DNA from: Chrysemys picta bellii
Taxonomy: Eukaryota > Chordata > Testudines > Emydidae
Length of the DNA: 64,000 nt
Reading direction: 5' to 3'
Assembly (NCBI RefSeq): GCF_011386835.1
Contig: NC_088796.1
Location: forward strand, 31,327,011 to 31,391,010
Of the stretch, positions 52,401 to 59,103 are shown in pieces. Every line of letters begins with the position of its first letter. The stretch's first letter is position 1. The translations under genes and the position numbers were made by a program. The notes below the pieces were generated by a model. That model did not search any database, was not told the origin of the DNA, and saw nothing but the letters and a program-made list of their open reading frames with translations.

Positions 52401-52887
52401 TAGTTTCTTCTGAAGAAGGGACGGAACAAACAACCCCCCCCCCCAACCCCTGCATCAAACAAATCTGACGTGCCCATATAAAGTGATTATTTTCTCTTGG
52501 GGCGTGTGGGAGAAGAGCCTTAGGGATGCTTCAGGGCGGAGAGGATTTTTGCTCGGCTGCAGTTAACCGAGACAAGAAAGCACGTCTCCATACCGTCCCC
52601 ACGTCCACTCCCAGTATGAGCCAAAGAGGGGATGGAGGTACTGAAGTTAGCCTAGCAAGACTGGCTGCGGCTGGCGACGCCACTTGCAGGAGGAGACGCG
52701 CTGGCTTCGCTCGCCTAGCTGCCCTCCAACATCCCCTGAAGGACGTAGCTGCCGGGGGCCGGTGCGGAGAACAACAGGGAGGATGCTCATATTTACCTGG
52801 TTCGTTAGCATCCGACAGCCACAGAGCAGCCAGGGAGAGCAGCAGCTGCAGCCGCATGGAGCCCGCCCCGGAGCCGGAGACGCGCAT
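25579..52887 (-). CDS. EMB: Embigin (whole gene, nine coding exons)
   Basis: Single-pass membrane glycoprotein of the basigin/neuroplastin/embigin family; known family role is as an ancillary chaperone of monocarboxylate transporters (notably MCT2) at the plasma membrane and in cell-matrix adhesion. Joining 52797-52887, 45663-45752, 43888-43977, 41257-41449, 39013-39101, 33129-33256, 29734-30016, 28640-28673 and 25579-25636 gives 1056 nt (351 aa plus stop) with phases 1,1,1,2,1,0,1,2 fitting throughout. Residues 1-27 or so are the signal peptide; about 31-90 are an N/T-rich stalk from two duplicated exons; Ig1 about 94-184 (Cys in ALLCNL and NYTCVF, WKK strand C); Ig2 about 185-280 (LVCKSL, WIWY, SYWCQ); transmembrane about 286-310 with the family's buried glutamate (AAEVIILVAIIF); tail KKKQMH..EFEQIEQLKSEDSNG. 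Many N-glycosylation sequons (NIS, NLT, NVT, NET, NAT, NGS, NDS, NIT). Human embigin is slightly shorter (about 327 aa). No frameshift or stop: a functional gene, not a retrocopy. The identity rests on the C-terminal half, which matches embigin rather than basigin. Confidence 0.95.
25637..28639 (-). other. EMB intron 8 (3003 bp)
   Basis: GT donor at 28639 and AG acceptor at 25637. No repeat of certain identity and no additional exon seen. Confidence 0.85.
28640..28673 (-). CDS. EMB: EMB exon 8: 34-nt microexon of the cytoplasmic tail
   Basis: 34 nt, phase 1 in, phase 2 out; acceptor TTGTCCCACAG, donor AACT/GTAAGT. Encodes DEKEFEQIEQL, nearly identical to the mammalian embigin tail (EFEQIEQLKS...). 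Acidic segment immediately inside the membrane. Confidence 0.93.
29734..30016 (-). CDS. EMB: EMB exon 7: end of Ig domain 2 and transmembrane helix
   Basis: 283 nt, phase 0 in, phase 1 out; acceptor ATATTAG, donor TGCAG/GTACGA. Encodes VAINDSLMPDKYIVDEKYAN, then the second Ig2 cysteine in SYWCQAVFKLGES, and the membrane segment FLAIAAEVIILVAIIFL flanked by the basic stop-transfer YSKKKQMH. The intramembrane glutamate in AAEV is the family hallmark shared with basigin and neuroplastin and thought to support pairing with monocarboxylate transporters. Confidence 0.97.
30792..31035. mobile_element. Palindromic MITE (GTCTACACT-type ends)
   Basis: Starts GGGCTTGTCTACACTT and ends CTAGTGTAGACTAGGC; internal CACAGCTGTGCTGGTGCAG, TTCAGTATAGACACTAC, GGTAATCCAC and GGGGTGTGAACATAG blocks match the copy at 6430-6672. 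Confidence 0.8.
31707..31778. repeat. Short palindromic repeat, GGCCAGATC family
   Basis: GGCCAGATCTTCAGCTGATG ... CTCCACTGAAGTCAGTGGAG ... ACACTGGTGT: an imperfect palindrome. Related copies at about 34236-34292 and 36761-36829, and fragments at 41530 and 56826. Confidence 0.7.
33129..33256 (-). CDS. EMB: EMB exon 6: first part of Ig domain 2
   Basis: 128 nt, phase 1 in, phase 0 out; acceptor TATTCTTAG, donor CCAG/GTAAGA. Encodes VPQIEGKEHHVVSYVGDTVV onwards, with the first Ig2 cysteine (LVCKSL), strand C tryptophans (NWIWY) and the sequon NGS. The SYVGD motif and the spacing to the cysteine match embigin. Confidence 0.95.
35450..35860 (+). repeat. Possible LTR-like repeat with degenerate tandem motif
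   Basis: TTTGATATATAAGCCCACAG near 35493 resembles a core promoter, followed by about 250 bp of imperfect repetition of a GACTCTGACTTG / CCTGATTCCTGA motif. No second copy in the window, so the LTR idea is untested. Confidence 0.3.
37241..38258. mobile_element. Tc1/mariner (Tigger-like) non-autonomous element, 1018 bp
   Basis: Inverted ends CAGTAACTCCTCGCTTAACG and, from the right, CAGTAACTCCTCACTTCAAG, with TA at both borders (37239-37240, 38259-38260). Contains a (TG)n run at about 37411-37440 and a G+C-rich core (37660-38150) that gives chance open frames on both strands. No transposase. Confidence 0.88.
37411..37440 (+). repeat. (TG)n microsatellite
   Basis: About 15 TG units inside the Tigger-like element, followed by TATACACACGCACACACA. 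Confidence 0.92.
38262..38335 (+). repeat. AT-rich tandem repeat
   Basis: (TA)n runs separated by two copies of ATTCATTGTTGTTATATATA-like units immediately next to the Tigger-like element. Confidence 0.75.
38895..38968 (+). mobile_element. CR1-type LINE 3' tail
   Basis: GTTATATAGGAGATCAGAGT, AGATGATCACAATGGTCC, TTCTTGCCTTATAATCTATG blocks. Confidence 0.75.
39013..39101 (-). CDS. EMB: EMB exon 5: end of Ig domain 1, with a GC splice donor
   Basis: 89 nt, phase 2 in and phase 1 out. Acceptor is a T-run followed by AG. Encodes LKIRDRNQMGNYTCVF and onward, i.e. strands E-G of Ig1 with the second disulphide cysteine, ending ATFHLQ. The exon ends ACAAG and the intron begins GCAAGT: no GT donor nearby gives the phase needed by the next exon, and AG/GCAAGT is the classical context of GC-AG introns. 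Too short an exon to stand out as an open reading frame. Confidence 0.9.
39455..39525 (+). mobile_element. CR1-type LINE 3' tail
   Basis: TTATGCAGGATGTCAGACTA, GAGTTCCTTCTGGCCTTAAT, GTCTATGAG; in EMB intron 4. Confidence 0.75.
40005..40805. mobile_element. hAT non-autonomous element, 801 bp
   Basis: Inverted ends CAGTGGTTTTCAAACTTTTT and (from the right) CAGTGTTTTTCAAAGTTCAG; 8-bp duplications GTATAGAG (39997-40004) and GTACAGAG (40806-40813), 7 of 8. G-rich and CpG-rich interior with GGGGCTCTGGGCTGG-like degenerate repetition. Open frames inside are not genes. Lies in EMB intron 4. Confidence 0.9.
41257..41449 (-). CDS. EMB: EMB exon 4: first part of Ig domain 1
   Basis: 193 nt, phase 1 in and phase 2 out; acceptor CTTTGATAG, donor TATAC/GTGAGT. 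Encodes the A to E strands of Ig1: the first disulphide cysteine in ALLCNL, strand C with TWKKDNE, then sequons NVT and NET, ending in STQYT. The VTWKKD pattern is shared with mammalian embigin. A 251-bp Penelope-derived fold-back is inserted only about 190 bp upstream of the acceptor. Confidence 0.93.
41733..41772 (-). ncRNA. Hammerhead-ribozyme-like motif, core mutated
   Basis: Read on the minus strand: GCAT (stem I), CCGAAGA in place of the required CTGANGA, stem II GTGG/CCAC with a G-T pair, GAA, AGCTT, ATGC (stem I). The C for T at core position 4 should abolish cleavage. Sense to EMB. Confidence 0.65.
41802..41841 (+). ncRNA. Hammerhead-ribozyme-like motif, core mutated
   Basis: Same 40-nt architecture on the plus strand, also with CCGAAGA. 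Forms the inverted partner of 41733-41772. Confidence 0.65.
43803..44190 (-). repeat. Tandem segmental duplication around EMB exon 3 (unit B)
   Basis: Besides the exon, flanks match unit A: TCACAGCCATTTGA, ATAACTGG.AAA, AAACATGCTACAG on one side and ACAGCTGTC, TTAATTGTCAGAGT, TTAGTAGTGTCCTGA on the other. Confidence 0.75.
43888..43977 (-). CDS. EMB: EMB exon 3: N-terminal stalk, copy B of the duplicated exon
   Basis: 90 nt, phase 1-1, acceptor TTTTTGATAG, donor GATG/GTAAAT. Encodes a polar segment with STQDFNQQTEENISNLTSVE, holding two N-glycosylation sequons (NIS, NLT). It precedes the exon that opens Ig domain 1. It corresponds to exon 2 by length, phase and the shared DxNQQTxExIS pattern; of the two copies it resembles the N-glycosylated N-terminal region of mammalian embigin more closely. 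Confidence 0.85.
44285..44560. repeat. Two short palindromic repeats
   Basis: 44285-44412 with TGATTCAGCAATGCAGTTAA and GTGCTTAAAGTTAGTCATAT; 44467-44556 with GTAAAATCCTGGCTCTACTG, a central GATTTCAATGGAG palindrome and TCAGGATTCCATCC. Both belong to short GAAGTCAATGG-type families found several times in this window. Confidence 0.6.
45315..45575 (+). mobile_element. MIR SINE, interrupted
   Basis: 3' portion TGACTTGCTGTATGACCTTG, GACAAGCTACTTAAACGTTC, GGGCCTCAGTTTCCCCTTCT is diagnostic for the MIR core. A palindromic short repeat (GGGGTAAAATCCTAATTCC ... CAGGGTTCCACCC, about 45366-45430) sits inside it. Confidence 0.85.
45573..46010 (-). repeat. Tandem segmental duplication around EMB exon 2 (unit A)
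   Basis: Shares with unit B: TCACAGCCATTTGA, GATAACTGGGGAAAAGAAT, AAGCATACTGTAG, the 90-nt exon, ACAGCTGTC, TCAATTGTCAGGGT, TCAGTAGTGTAAGTC. Exon-to-exon offset 1775 bp. Confidence 0.75.
45663..45752 (-). CDS. EMB: EMB exon 2: N-terminal stalk, copy A of a duplicated exon
   Basis: A 90-nt exon of phase 1-1, so it can be skipped without a frameshift. Acceptor CCCCAATAG, donor CCTG/GTAAAA. Encodes a polar, probably unstructured segment containing TTRDINQQTRESISDYT before the first Ig domain. Its sequence, length and phase parallel exon 3 at 43888-43977, including the NQQT motif, and the intron sequence on both sides also matches (see findings). Whether both copies are used in every transcript cannot be read from DNA. 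Confidence 0.8.
47230..47985. mobile_element. hAT non-autonomous element, 756 bp, perfect target duplication
   Basis: Ends CAGGGTTACCAT and ATGGTAACCCTA; flanked by an identical 8-bp AACATGAG (47222-47229 and 47986-47993). Interior G-rich with imperfect tandem repetition GGGGGCAGTCAGGGGACAAG-like. Open frames on both strands are by-products. Confidence 0.93.
49353..49571 (-). pseudogene. hAT transposase C-terminal dimerisation domain remnant
   Basis: EWWPKHEG, MPATKVPCKCLLSLSGDIV and ENVNKLVCL-like end (here LVNVNKLVCL): the hATC motif of BED-type hAT transposases. Only the last ~70 residues remain, in inverted orientation to the copy at 49958-50260. Confidence 0.85.
49637..50260 (+). pseudogene. 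hAT transposase C-terminal third, broken
   Basis: 49690-49894 carries the upstream block (TTLDPRFKNLKCI, ERDEVW), then a stop and an A-run at 49931-49943; 49958-50260 has EWWLKHEG, MPATTVPCEHLFSLSGDIV, KKRAALSSENVNKLVCL, the hATC dimerisation region. Decayed, N-terminal zinc finger and catalytic core absent. Confidence 0.85.
51086..51125 (-). ncRNA. Hammerhead-ribozyme motif, core intact, sense to EMB
   Basis: Minus strand: GCAT, CTGAAGA (fits CTGANGA), stem II GTGGG/TCCAC with a 6-nt loop, GAA, AGCTT, ATGC. Stem I is GCAT/ATGC; the self-complementary AGCT in place of a stem III loop is the arrangement known for minimal hammerheads of Penelope-like elements, which act best as dimers. Predicted cleavage after AGCTT. 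Activity not shown. Confidence 0.72.
51482..51521 (+). ncRNA. Hammerhead-ribozyme-like motif, core mutated
   Basis: Inverted partner of 51086-51125 but with CCGAAGA in place of CTGAAGA, so probably inactive. Confidence 0.65.
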
Positions 52888-53260
52888 GGTGCGAGCAGGG
52901 CAGCTGCAGTACCTCTGCAGTGAGACTCCTTCGGTGCCCGGCTGCTGCGCCGGAGTCACGCCTCCCGCCCGCAAGCCAGACTCTACCGTGCGCGCCGGCG
53001 GCCGGCTCGGTGCTCAGCACGCGCGAGGGACAGGAGCAGGCTCAGTGCCGACAAGAGAAGCTGCTGCCCGGCGCCTGCCCTCACTTGCCACCAGCCTCTG
53101 CTCCTGGAGCAAAATGGGACAGACGCCGGCGACGGGAAAGAGTCGAAGGGGCGGGGGCGGGAGAGCAGGTGGCTAACAATGGGGAGAGGGGGCTCAATCG
53201 GGGGGCAAAGGGGTTTGTGCTCCTCTCTAGCCAGCTCTGAGCTACTGGCACGATACTCAC
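52530..53260 (-). promoter_or_regulatory. EMB: CpG-island promoter of EMB
   Basis: CpG dinucleotides and G+C are dense here compared with the AT-rich surroundings, and the interval spans EMB exon 1 and its upstream side. Paired GC boxes (GGGGCGGGGGCGGG on the plus strand, about 53148-53161) could bind Sp1-type factors. No TATA box is obvious near a likely start, as expected for a CpG-island promoter. The exact transcription start is not visible. Confidence 0.75.
52797..52887 (-). CDS. EMB: EMB exon 1: start codon and signal peptide
   Basis: Encodes residues 1-30 and the first base of codon 31. The ATG at 52887 is preceded by GCACC, with A at -3, a good Kozak context; a second in-frame ATG at codon 11 has T at -3 and is less likely. 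The hydrophobic core is LQLLLSLAALWL, with a plausible signal-peptidase site after SDA (about residue 27). The exon ends CCAG followed by GTAAAT, a normal donor in phase 1. An open frame continues upstream of the ATG but has no ATG of its own there. The next recognised exon is 7 kb away. Confidence 0.9.
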
Positions 53261-53373
53261 AGGCTAGGCCCAACCTTCTGTAACGCTGCTGCTCTATCAG
53301 CAAGGCCCTGTCTTTGCCAAGCATAAGCCCCCTCCCCGGCCCAGCATCACTACACCTAGTGCTGATATTTAAC

Positions 53374-53495
53374 TGGGTTGCCAACCCTCCAGGATTGGCC
53401 TGGAGTCTTCAGGAATTAAAGATTAATCTTTAAATAAAGATTATGGCATGTGATGAATTCTCTGGGAATACATCCAACCCAAATTGGCACGCCTA
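53374..53495. mobile_element. Small hAT-type MITE, 122 bp
   Basis: Ends TGGGTTGCCAA and TTGGCACGCCTA; 8-bp duplications TATTTAAC (53366-53373) and TATTTATC (53496-53503), 7 of 8. Centre AAGATTAATCTTTAAATAAA. Confidence 0.85.
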
Positions 53496-53536
53496 TATTT
53501 ATCAGCCTGGAGCTCCTACCAGAAACCTTTTCAAAG

Positions 53537-53665
53537 CAGTAGTGCTGGAAACAGGAGTGCAGGCGGTGCTGCTGCACCCCCTGGCTTGAAGTAGTAATAA
53601 CAAACACCAAATACATGGTTTCCATCACCAGAACCCCCACTATAAAAATTGTTCCAGCACCCCTG
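53537..53665. mobile_element. Small hAT-type MITE, 129 bp
   Basis: Ends CAGTAGTGCTGGAA and TTCCAGCACCCCTG; duplications TTTCAAAG (53529-53536) and CTTCAAAG (53666-53673), 7 of 8. Confidence 0.88.
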
Positions 53666-53734
53666 CTTCAAAGACATTTCTTTATTTTTAAATAATACAT
53701 TTGAGTTTTGTGCATAACTTCATAATTGTTTGCA

Positions 53735-53900
53735 GTGTTGTAGACATGTTGGTCCCAGAATTTGAGAGACACAAAGTAGGTGAGGTGATATCTTTTACTG
53801 GACCAGCTTCTATTAGTGGAAGGGACACACTTTTGAGTTCCACAGAGCTCTCTTTTCAGGTCCAGGGAAGATAACCAGTGTCTGGATAAATACAAGGTGG
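53735..53900 (-). repeat. Decayed Penelope-type terminal repeat
   Basis: Contains GTGTTGTAGACATGTTGGTC, TTTTACTGGACCAGCTTCTA and, on the minus strand, CCTGAAAAGAGAGCTCTGTG followed by AACTCAAAAG, which looks like a hammerhead-type block with core substitutions. Same general organisation as the other families here. Confidence 0.55.
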
Positions 53901-53945
53901 GACAGATTGTTTAGCATAAGAGGTTCACACATGCTGTTGGAGACC

Positions 53946-54188
53946 TGTAACAACGCAGGGCCCTGCTCCTCTTCTTTTTAAGTTACATACAGTTTGGAAA
54001 CCTTCTGTTAGGCACATCTTGTCGTTTATTTCACTGTCCTCCCCATCACCTTTACAGACCGTGCAGCCTCATACTTACAGTAACATGTAGTTCTCCTCAG
54101 TCTTAATCAGGCCTATTCTACAGCAACTAATTGGAGCTGTAGTGACCAGAGTGCTGGATCAGTGGCTGTTTCCCAGCACTCTGTCACA
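53946..54188 (-). repeat. Possible LTR, 243 bp
   Basis: Minus strand starts TGTGACAGAGTGCTGGGAAA and ends TTGTTACA, with AATAAA in GTGAAATAAACGAC about 70 nt before the end. Lies just downstream, in the same orientation, of the gag-like remnant; probably its 3' LTR. Partner LTR not found. Confidence 0.45.
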
Positions 54189-54291
54189 TACCTGCCCCCT
54201 TTCATGACAGAAAGGTTTTTTTCTTTCCCCATGCTCTCCCTTCCTATCCCCTCCCTAGAGTAATTATACAGGTCCCCCTTGTGGGGTCCTC

Positions 54292-55253
54292 TCATTCTCC
54301 ACACACAGAAACCACACTTCGTGGGGTGAGGTTTCCCCCACAGCTGTGTTTTGGCTCACAAATCTTAATACCATAGGCACCCTGGGGAGCCGATCTCCCC
54401 ATTCTCTCCCGAGAACGGTCTAATGGTCTCTCCTCACCTTCCTGATTTCTCAGGGACTTGAGGTCTCCCAACCCTCCAATCTGCACCTCATCTTCTTTTC
54501 CTTGGCATTCTAGTATACGGGGCTCCAAGGGTCCCTTGACCTCTGTTAAGGAGCTCTGGTTATTTTTCACCAACGCCCTACCCCACTCAATCTCTCAGGG
54601 GACTCTCCCTTCCTTCCTTTTGTCCTGTCTTAGGCTCTGTTGTCTAGTGGCATCTACTCCTTCCTCCTCTGATTTATTCTTTTCTCTCCATTTGTGTTTC
54701 ATTTCCCCCCTCCCAGGATTCCTTTTGCCCAACTTTGGCCCCTACACTAGCTCAGTTTCCTATTGGGAAGGGGCTCCAGTTAGTGCCCAACACAATGGGT
54801 AGGGCAACCCCTCCACTATCCCAAAACATTTTCAAGGAGGCACCTTTGCCACAGGGCAGCATTTCTTATCCCCATGGATACATTCAATGTTTAAACTTGC
54901 TCCTGGAATTATCCAGTGGTGTTTTACCAGCTCCTGCCAGATCAGAGATTAAGCTGAGGCTGTATCTACAAGGTCCCTTTGAAGTTTTCTCCCCAACATT
55001 ACTGATACGGTGGACCGTTTCTGTCCCTTTTCCTTTCCTCCAGTCTTGGCCCTGCCACAAAAGTTGGCAAACCTGCATTCCATGTATGAGCAATCCTTTT
55101 TCATGTGTTCATGATACCCACACTGGTAACATGTAATGGATCCAATCAGAGCTCCTTTGGGATCTTCCTCTCTATACCCTTTCCAGGTGTAGGTTCTCTG
55201 GTCCTCCTCCCAAGCTCTGCTTCTATATGGGGGGAAAAAAAACTCAAACACTG
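54292..55253 (-). pseudogene. gag-like remnant of an LTR retroelement
   Basis: Minus strand at 55090-55131 encodes a zinc knuckle C-x2-C-x4-H-x4-C, typical of a retroelement nucleocapsid. Acidic/basic low-complexity sequence follows with stops; pol is not seen. The upstream end abuts the Penelope fragment. Whether it is Ty3/Gypsy or retroviral cannot be settled from this piece. Confidence 0.6.
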
Positions 55254-55942
55254 ACTGCACACCCCTAGTTGTCACCTACTACACACACTGGAATCCACAC
55301 AAGGTATCATGAAACAATTACAACCATTACTCAATGGGGACCACATCCTGAAAGAAATCTTTCCTGAACCTTCTTTCCTGGCCTTTAAATAACCGCTCCA
55401 ACCTCACCAGGATCATCATCAGAAGCATGCTCCCCACAGACCAGGACACACCAATCAAAGCAGCACCAGACCCTGCCATAATAATAGATGAAAAAGCTCC
55501 AGACATATCTCCAGTACTACGAGGATCAGTATTCCCCCAATACACCTTTGAAGATCCATGGGTCCCATACATGCCTATCACAACATGTGGTATATCGCAT
55601 CCAGTGCCCAATAACAACCGTGTGGATGAAAAGAGACAATTGCTACGCGCTCAAATCAACTCACACAGAAAAAATGATAAAAGACAAAAACACACTCATG
55701 GGCGAACACTTTTCACAAAACGATCATTCCATATCTGACCGCTCAGTTTTTGTCCTCAAAGGAAACCTGCACAACACCTTCAAGCGATGAGCCTGGGACC
55801 TGAAATTCATAACTTTGCATCTGACGAAGTGGGTATTCACCCACGAAAGCTCATGCTCCAATACGTCTGTTAGTCTATAAGGTGCCACAGGACTCTTTGC
55901 TGCTTTTACAGATTCAGACTAACATGGCTACCCCTCTGATAC
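55253..55942 (+). mobile_element. Penelope-like element, 5'-truncated
   Basis: Begins with CTPLVVTY (end of the RT-thumb linker region), then in shifting frames SVFPQ, YTFEDPWVPY and a GIY-YIG-type block with QINSHRKN, HSISD-like FHISDR, VLKGNLHNTF. Frameshifts and stops: inactive. The 3' part (55800-55942) carries an intact hammerhead motif, GGTGCCACAGGACTCTTTGC and the terminal CAGACTAACATGGCTACCCC. This links the short fold-back repeats in the window to Penelope-like elements. Confidence 0.8.
55817..55856 (+). ncRNA. Hammerhead-ribozyme motif, core intact
   Basis: GCAT / CTGACGA / stem II GTGGGT-ATTC-ACCCAC (six perfect pairs) / GAA / AGCTC / ATGC. All invariant core positions of a minimal hammerhead are present, stem I is GCAT/ATGC, and cleavage would follow AGCTC. 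Hammerheads of this size are established in Penelope-like elements of many animals. Confidence 0.8.
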
Positions 55943-57350
55943 ATAACTTTGCTAGATACTAAAACTGCAGACTTAACAGAAACACTGGTTTTATGGCTCA
56001 TTACAACAATTTATAACATAACTTCATAACAGCTTTCAGAAACCTATGTTTTACTTGTAAAAAAGACATGATTCATTTAATAAAAAGTATATATTTCAGA
56101 AACTAATATTATCACTTCATCTTTACCCTCTGTTTCATAACAGCTCTTGATTTTATAGAGGTAAATGAACCCTTGACAAAAATTGTAAGTTTTAAATTTA
56201 AAATATTTTGTTTGTCTTATGATGAGCTTTAAACTAAACCTTCCCCGGAGATTTAGGTTGTAAGTCAAAACTGTGAGACTGGTATCTGAGTTCTAAAACA
56301 AAGAAGTTATTGTAATTGCTTTTGTTTGCAAAAGCAGATAGAATATTTCTGTGTTCTTAGAATAACGGAGGAGAACGATAACAGTGACATTTCTCATGGC
56401 TGGTTATATTTTTGTTTTGTAGATGGATGAATATTTGAGTGACTGATTTTAATTCCTTTTTAATTGGCGTAATAAATTTTACATTATTATTGGATCTTTA
56501 TATTGGATTTTGTATAAAACAGCTGATGACATAATTTCTCCTTTGGACTCAGTACCAAAAGCAGCTCATATTTGCTTCCTCAAAAATAGTTTAATTTCTC
56601 TGAATATCAAGGGAAGATATCCTCACCACTACTGTGACGTCTTTATGTCAGACATAGTGCTTTTAGTTTTTTAAGGCATAAAAGTGCCTTAAAAGCACTA
56701 TGTCTGGCTGGGGGAGAACTGCAAGGAGCCCTTCCCAAGTCCTCGCCTGATTTCCTTGACTTTTCATTTCCATTATATTCAGTGCTTGGATTTGTCACTT
56801 AGCAACCCCAATTTCCTTTTGCAACCCTGGGCCAAATTCTCCTGTAAGTGGGTGTAGAGTTTTCGATTTTAATGGAGCTGTGTCCATTTATGTCAGCAGA
56901 AAATTTGATCCTGTTTGGTAATCCACATTCTTAACTGGGACAGTGATAGAGAAAAACCCCAGAAGTCTCGGTAGCATATTATTTTTCCACGGAGTTTCCT
57001 TCTCAAACAGAATATTGATAAATTACAATTTCAAAGGGTCATTCTTAAAAAAAATTATTCACATCTGGAATGTAACTGGAATCAAAGATGTTTTTAGTTA
57101 AATATAACATTTATTTAAAAACAAAAAATCCTTATAACTTTGAAATCCCCCTGCACTTTGAAGGGGACTATCAATTCCCGATTATTGAAAGATGCCTGTC
57201 AAAAATTGCTCCTCCCTGGGAAAGTTCAGAGGACTGGTGGGGAATCCATTTCTATGGTACTTCTCTTTGAACTGTTTGAAATTGCACCCTTTGGATCAGT
57301 GCTGAGGACGGGGGAGAAATGCAATTTCTCATGAATGACACAGAATCATA
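55943..57350. other. Intergenic, no gene
   Basis: AT-rich. One inverted repeat at about 56650-56705 (CATAGTGCTTTTAGTTTTTT against TAAAAGCACTATGTC) of unknown meaning; no coding segment recognised. Confidence 0.5.
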
Positions 57351-57358
57351 TAATAAAT

Positions 57359-57668
57359 CAGAGGCAGGCAACTTATGGCACACGTGCCAAAGGTAGCACA
57401 CGAGCTGATTTTCAGTGGCACTTACGCTGCCCGGGTCCTGGCCACCAGTCCAGGGAGCTCTGCATTTTAATTTAATTTTAAATGAAGCTTCTTAAACATT
57501 TTTAAAACCTTATTTACTTTACATACAACAATAGTTTAGTTATATATTATAGACTTATAGAAAGAGACCTTCTTAAAATGTTAAAATGTATTACTGGCAT
57601 GCAAAACCTTAAATTAGAGTGAATAAATGAAGACTGGGCACACCACTTCTGAAAGGTTGTCAACCCCG
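57359..57668. mobile_element. hAT non-autonomous element, 310 bp
   Basis: Left CAGAGGCAGGCAACTTATGG, right AAAGGTTGTCAACCCCG; duplications TAATAAAT (57351-57358) and TCATAAAT (57669-57676), 7 of 8. Derived from a hAT end; no coding sequence. Confidence 0.88.
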
Positions 57669-57679
57669 TCATAAATTAT

Positions 57680-59095
57680 ATCTCTTGGATCAAAGCTAAG
57701 AATAACTGGAGCTGTATCTTCTGACAAGGTTCCCAGTCCAGCATCAGGAATTGCATCCCCTGAACCAAGCTGGAGGCAAGTGGGGAGGACGCCATTTATG
57801 ACAGGTTTGCTTCTGATTCATCAGAAAATGCATCCCTGGGAATGAGTGGGGAACCTATTCCTGATGTGGATCCCTGGACCAAGGAGGAGAAGGATGTGTT
57901 TTTCCATGTCAGCAAAAAGCTGATAGGTAACTAATGACAGATTTTGCACCTGGGTGTAAAATCTGACAGGGAGGCATTTTCTGAACGAAAGGCTCTGGAG
58001 AGGGACAGCACTGCTACCTCCTCCTCCCTCTCTAGATACAGTTACTTCAACAGATGCAAGAGCTGAATTGTTCAGAGGGTTCCCATCAATAATGCAACAA
58101 GGTCTTTGCATCATATCAGGTCTCCAGGAAGGTTGGTGTTGCAGCAGCATCATGCTTCCTCCCCCTGCGCACACAGCTTTGAATTGAAAGCTCATGATGT
58201 GCAGGAACACAGGTCAAAGTATTTGAGGGCCTTATGTCGCAATTTGTTAAAGAGACATATATATCCTGCCTGCCCTTCTGTGCTCATCTGTCTATCCAGT
58301 CCCCCCAATCTCAGGAGATTCTAAACTTGATCTTCTCAGGACTAACATTTTCCATTGTAAAATATCCCAAGAAATACCTTTATCCTTTAATACTGCTATA
58401 TGGAATTCTGTGGCATTGGCAGAGTAAAGGTATGTCAGTTAATGGGCCATGTTGTTGCATTGCTGGAAGAGGGAAGAGTCAAGGTTGCATGGGCAACCTT
58501 AACAGTGCATATCCTGATTTTCAGAAGTTTGATTTTTTGCTCAGCTTTCTGCAAGGGGATGACATACCACCAAGCAACCTTAACTCTTCATTAACATAGT
58601 TTTTTGCCATTGAATTTCCTAGTTTTTTGAACAGGAGAAAATGTGTTGTTGGTAGGAGTTAGTTGTCATTTAGGCAGTTGTACTTATCGTGTCCCTCAAT
58701 TTGCATACTGAGCCAGTCTGCATGTGCACCCCGCCCCTAAACACAAATCAGCTGGGCCCCACCAGACCTGCTGCGACACACCTTTCCAGCCATGCCCCTG
58801 ACCTAGTCACTGTGTTTCCCCTCCCCCCCGCCTGGCGCCTTCCCCACTACTGTACCCAGGCTTCCCCACTGCAAGAAGGAGATGTATCTCCCTGGTATTC
58901 AAAGGTTTCTATTGTTGTTACATCCCCTGGCCTATAACTCTACTCACATGCAGTGTCTGGAGTGCGGGACAACTATGTCACAGTGGAATGGTATTCCTGG
59001 TCATGTTTTAGAATGATTAGAGGGTGGAGGAGTTTGTGTCAGGACTGGAAAAAGAAACCACAGACAGGGTTTCTGTTCCAAAATATGTTTGAGAG
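57680..59095. other. Intergenic, no gene
   Basis: No exon-like segment or recognised repeat. Open frames at 57.8-58.9 kb have no identifiable domain. Confidence 0.5.
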
Positions 59096-59103
59096 AAAGA
59101 TGG

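Larger units (their letters stand above)
45753..52796 (-). other. EMB intron 1 (7044 bp)
   Basis: Donor GTAAAT at 52796, acceptor AG at 45753. No exon between was recognised. Filled with insertions: hAT 47230-47985, fold-back hAT 48991-50618, MITE 50914-52274 with a nested Penelope-derived fold-back 50994-51575. Confidence 0.8.

Noticed and set aside
25579..52887. Basigin or neuroplastin instead of embigin
   Set aside because: The tail EFEQIEQLKS.DSNG and the N-terminal glycosylated stalk are embigin-specific; basigin and neuroplastin tails differ.
52888..52974. N-terminal extension of EMB upstream of the ATG at 52887
   Set aside because: The open frame continues but has no ATG there (it begins with TTG), and the 52887 ATG has good context followed directly by a signal peptide.
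52526..53384. Several long frames on both strands near EMB exon 1
   Set aside because: G+C-rich CpG island suppresses stop codons; only the minus-strand frame with the ATG at 52887 joins a splice-consistent chain.
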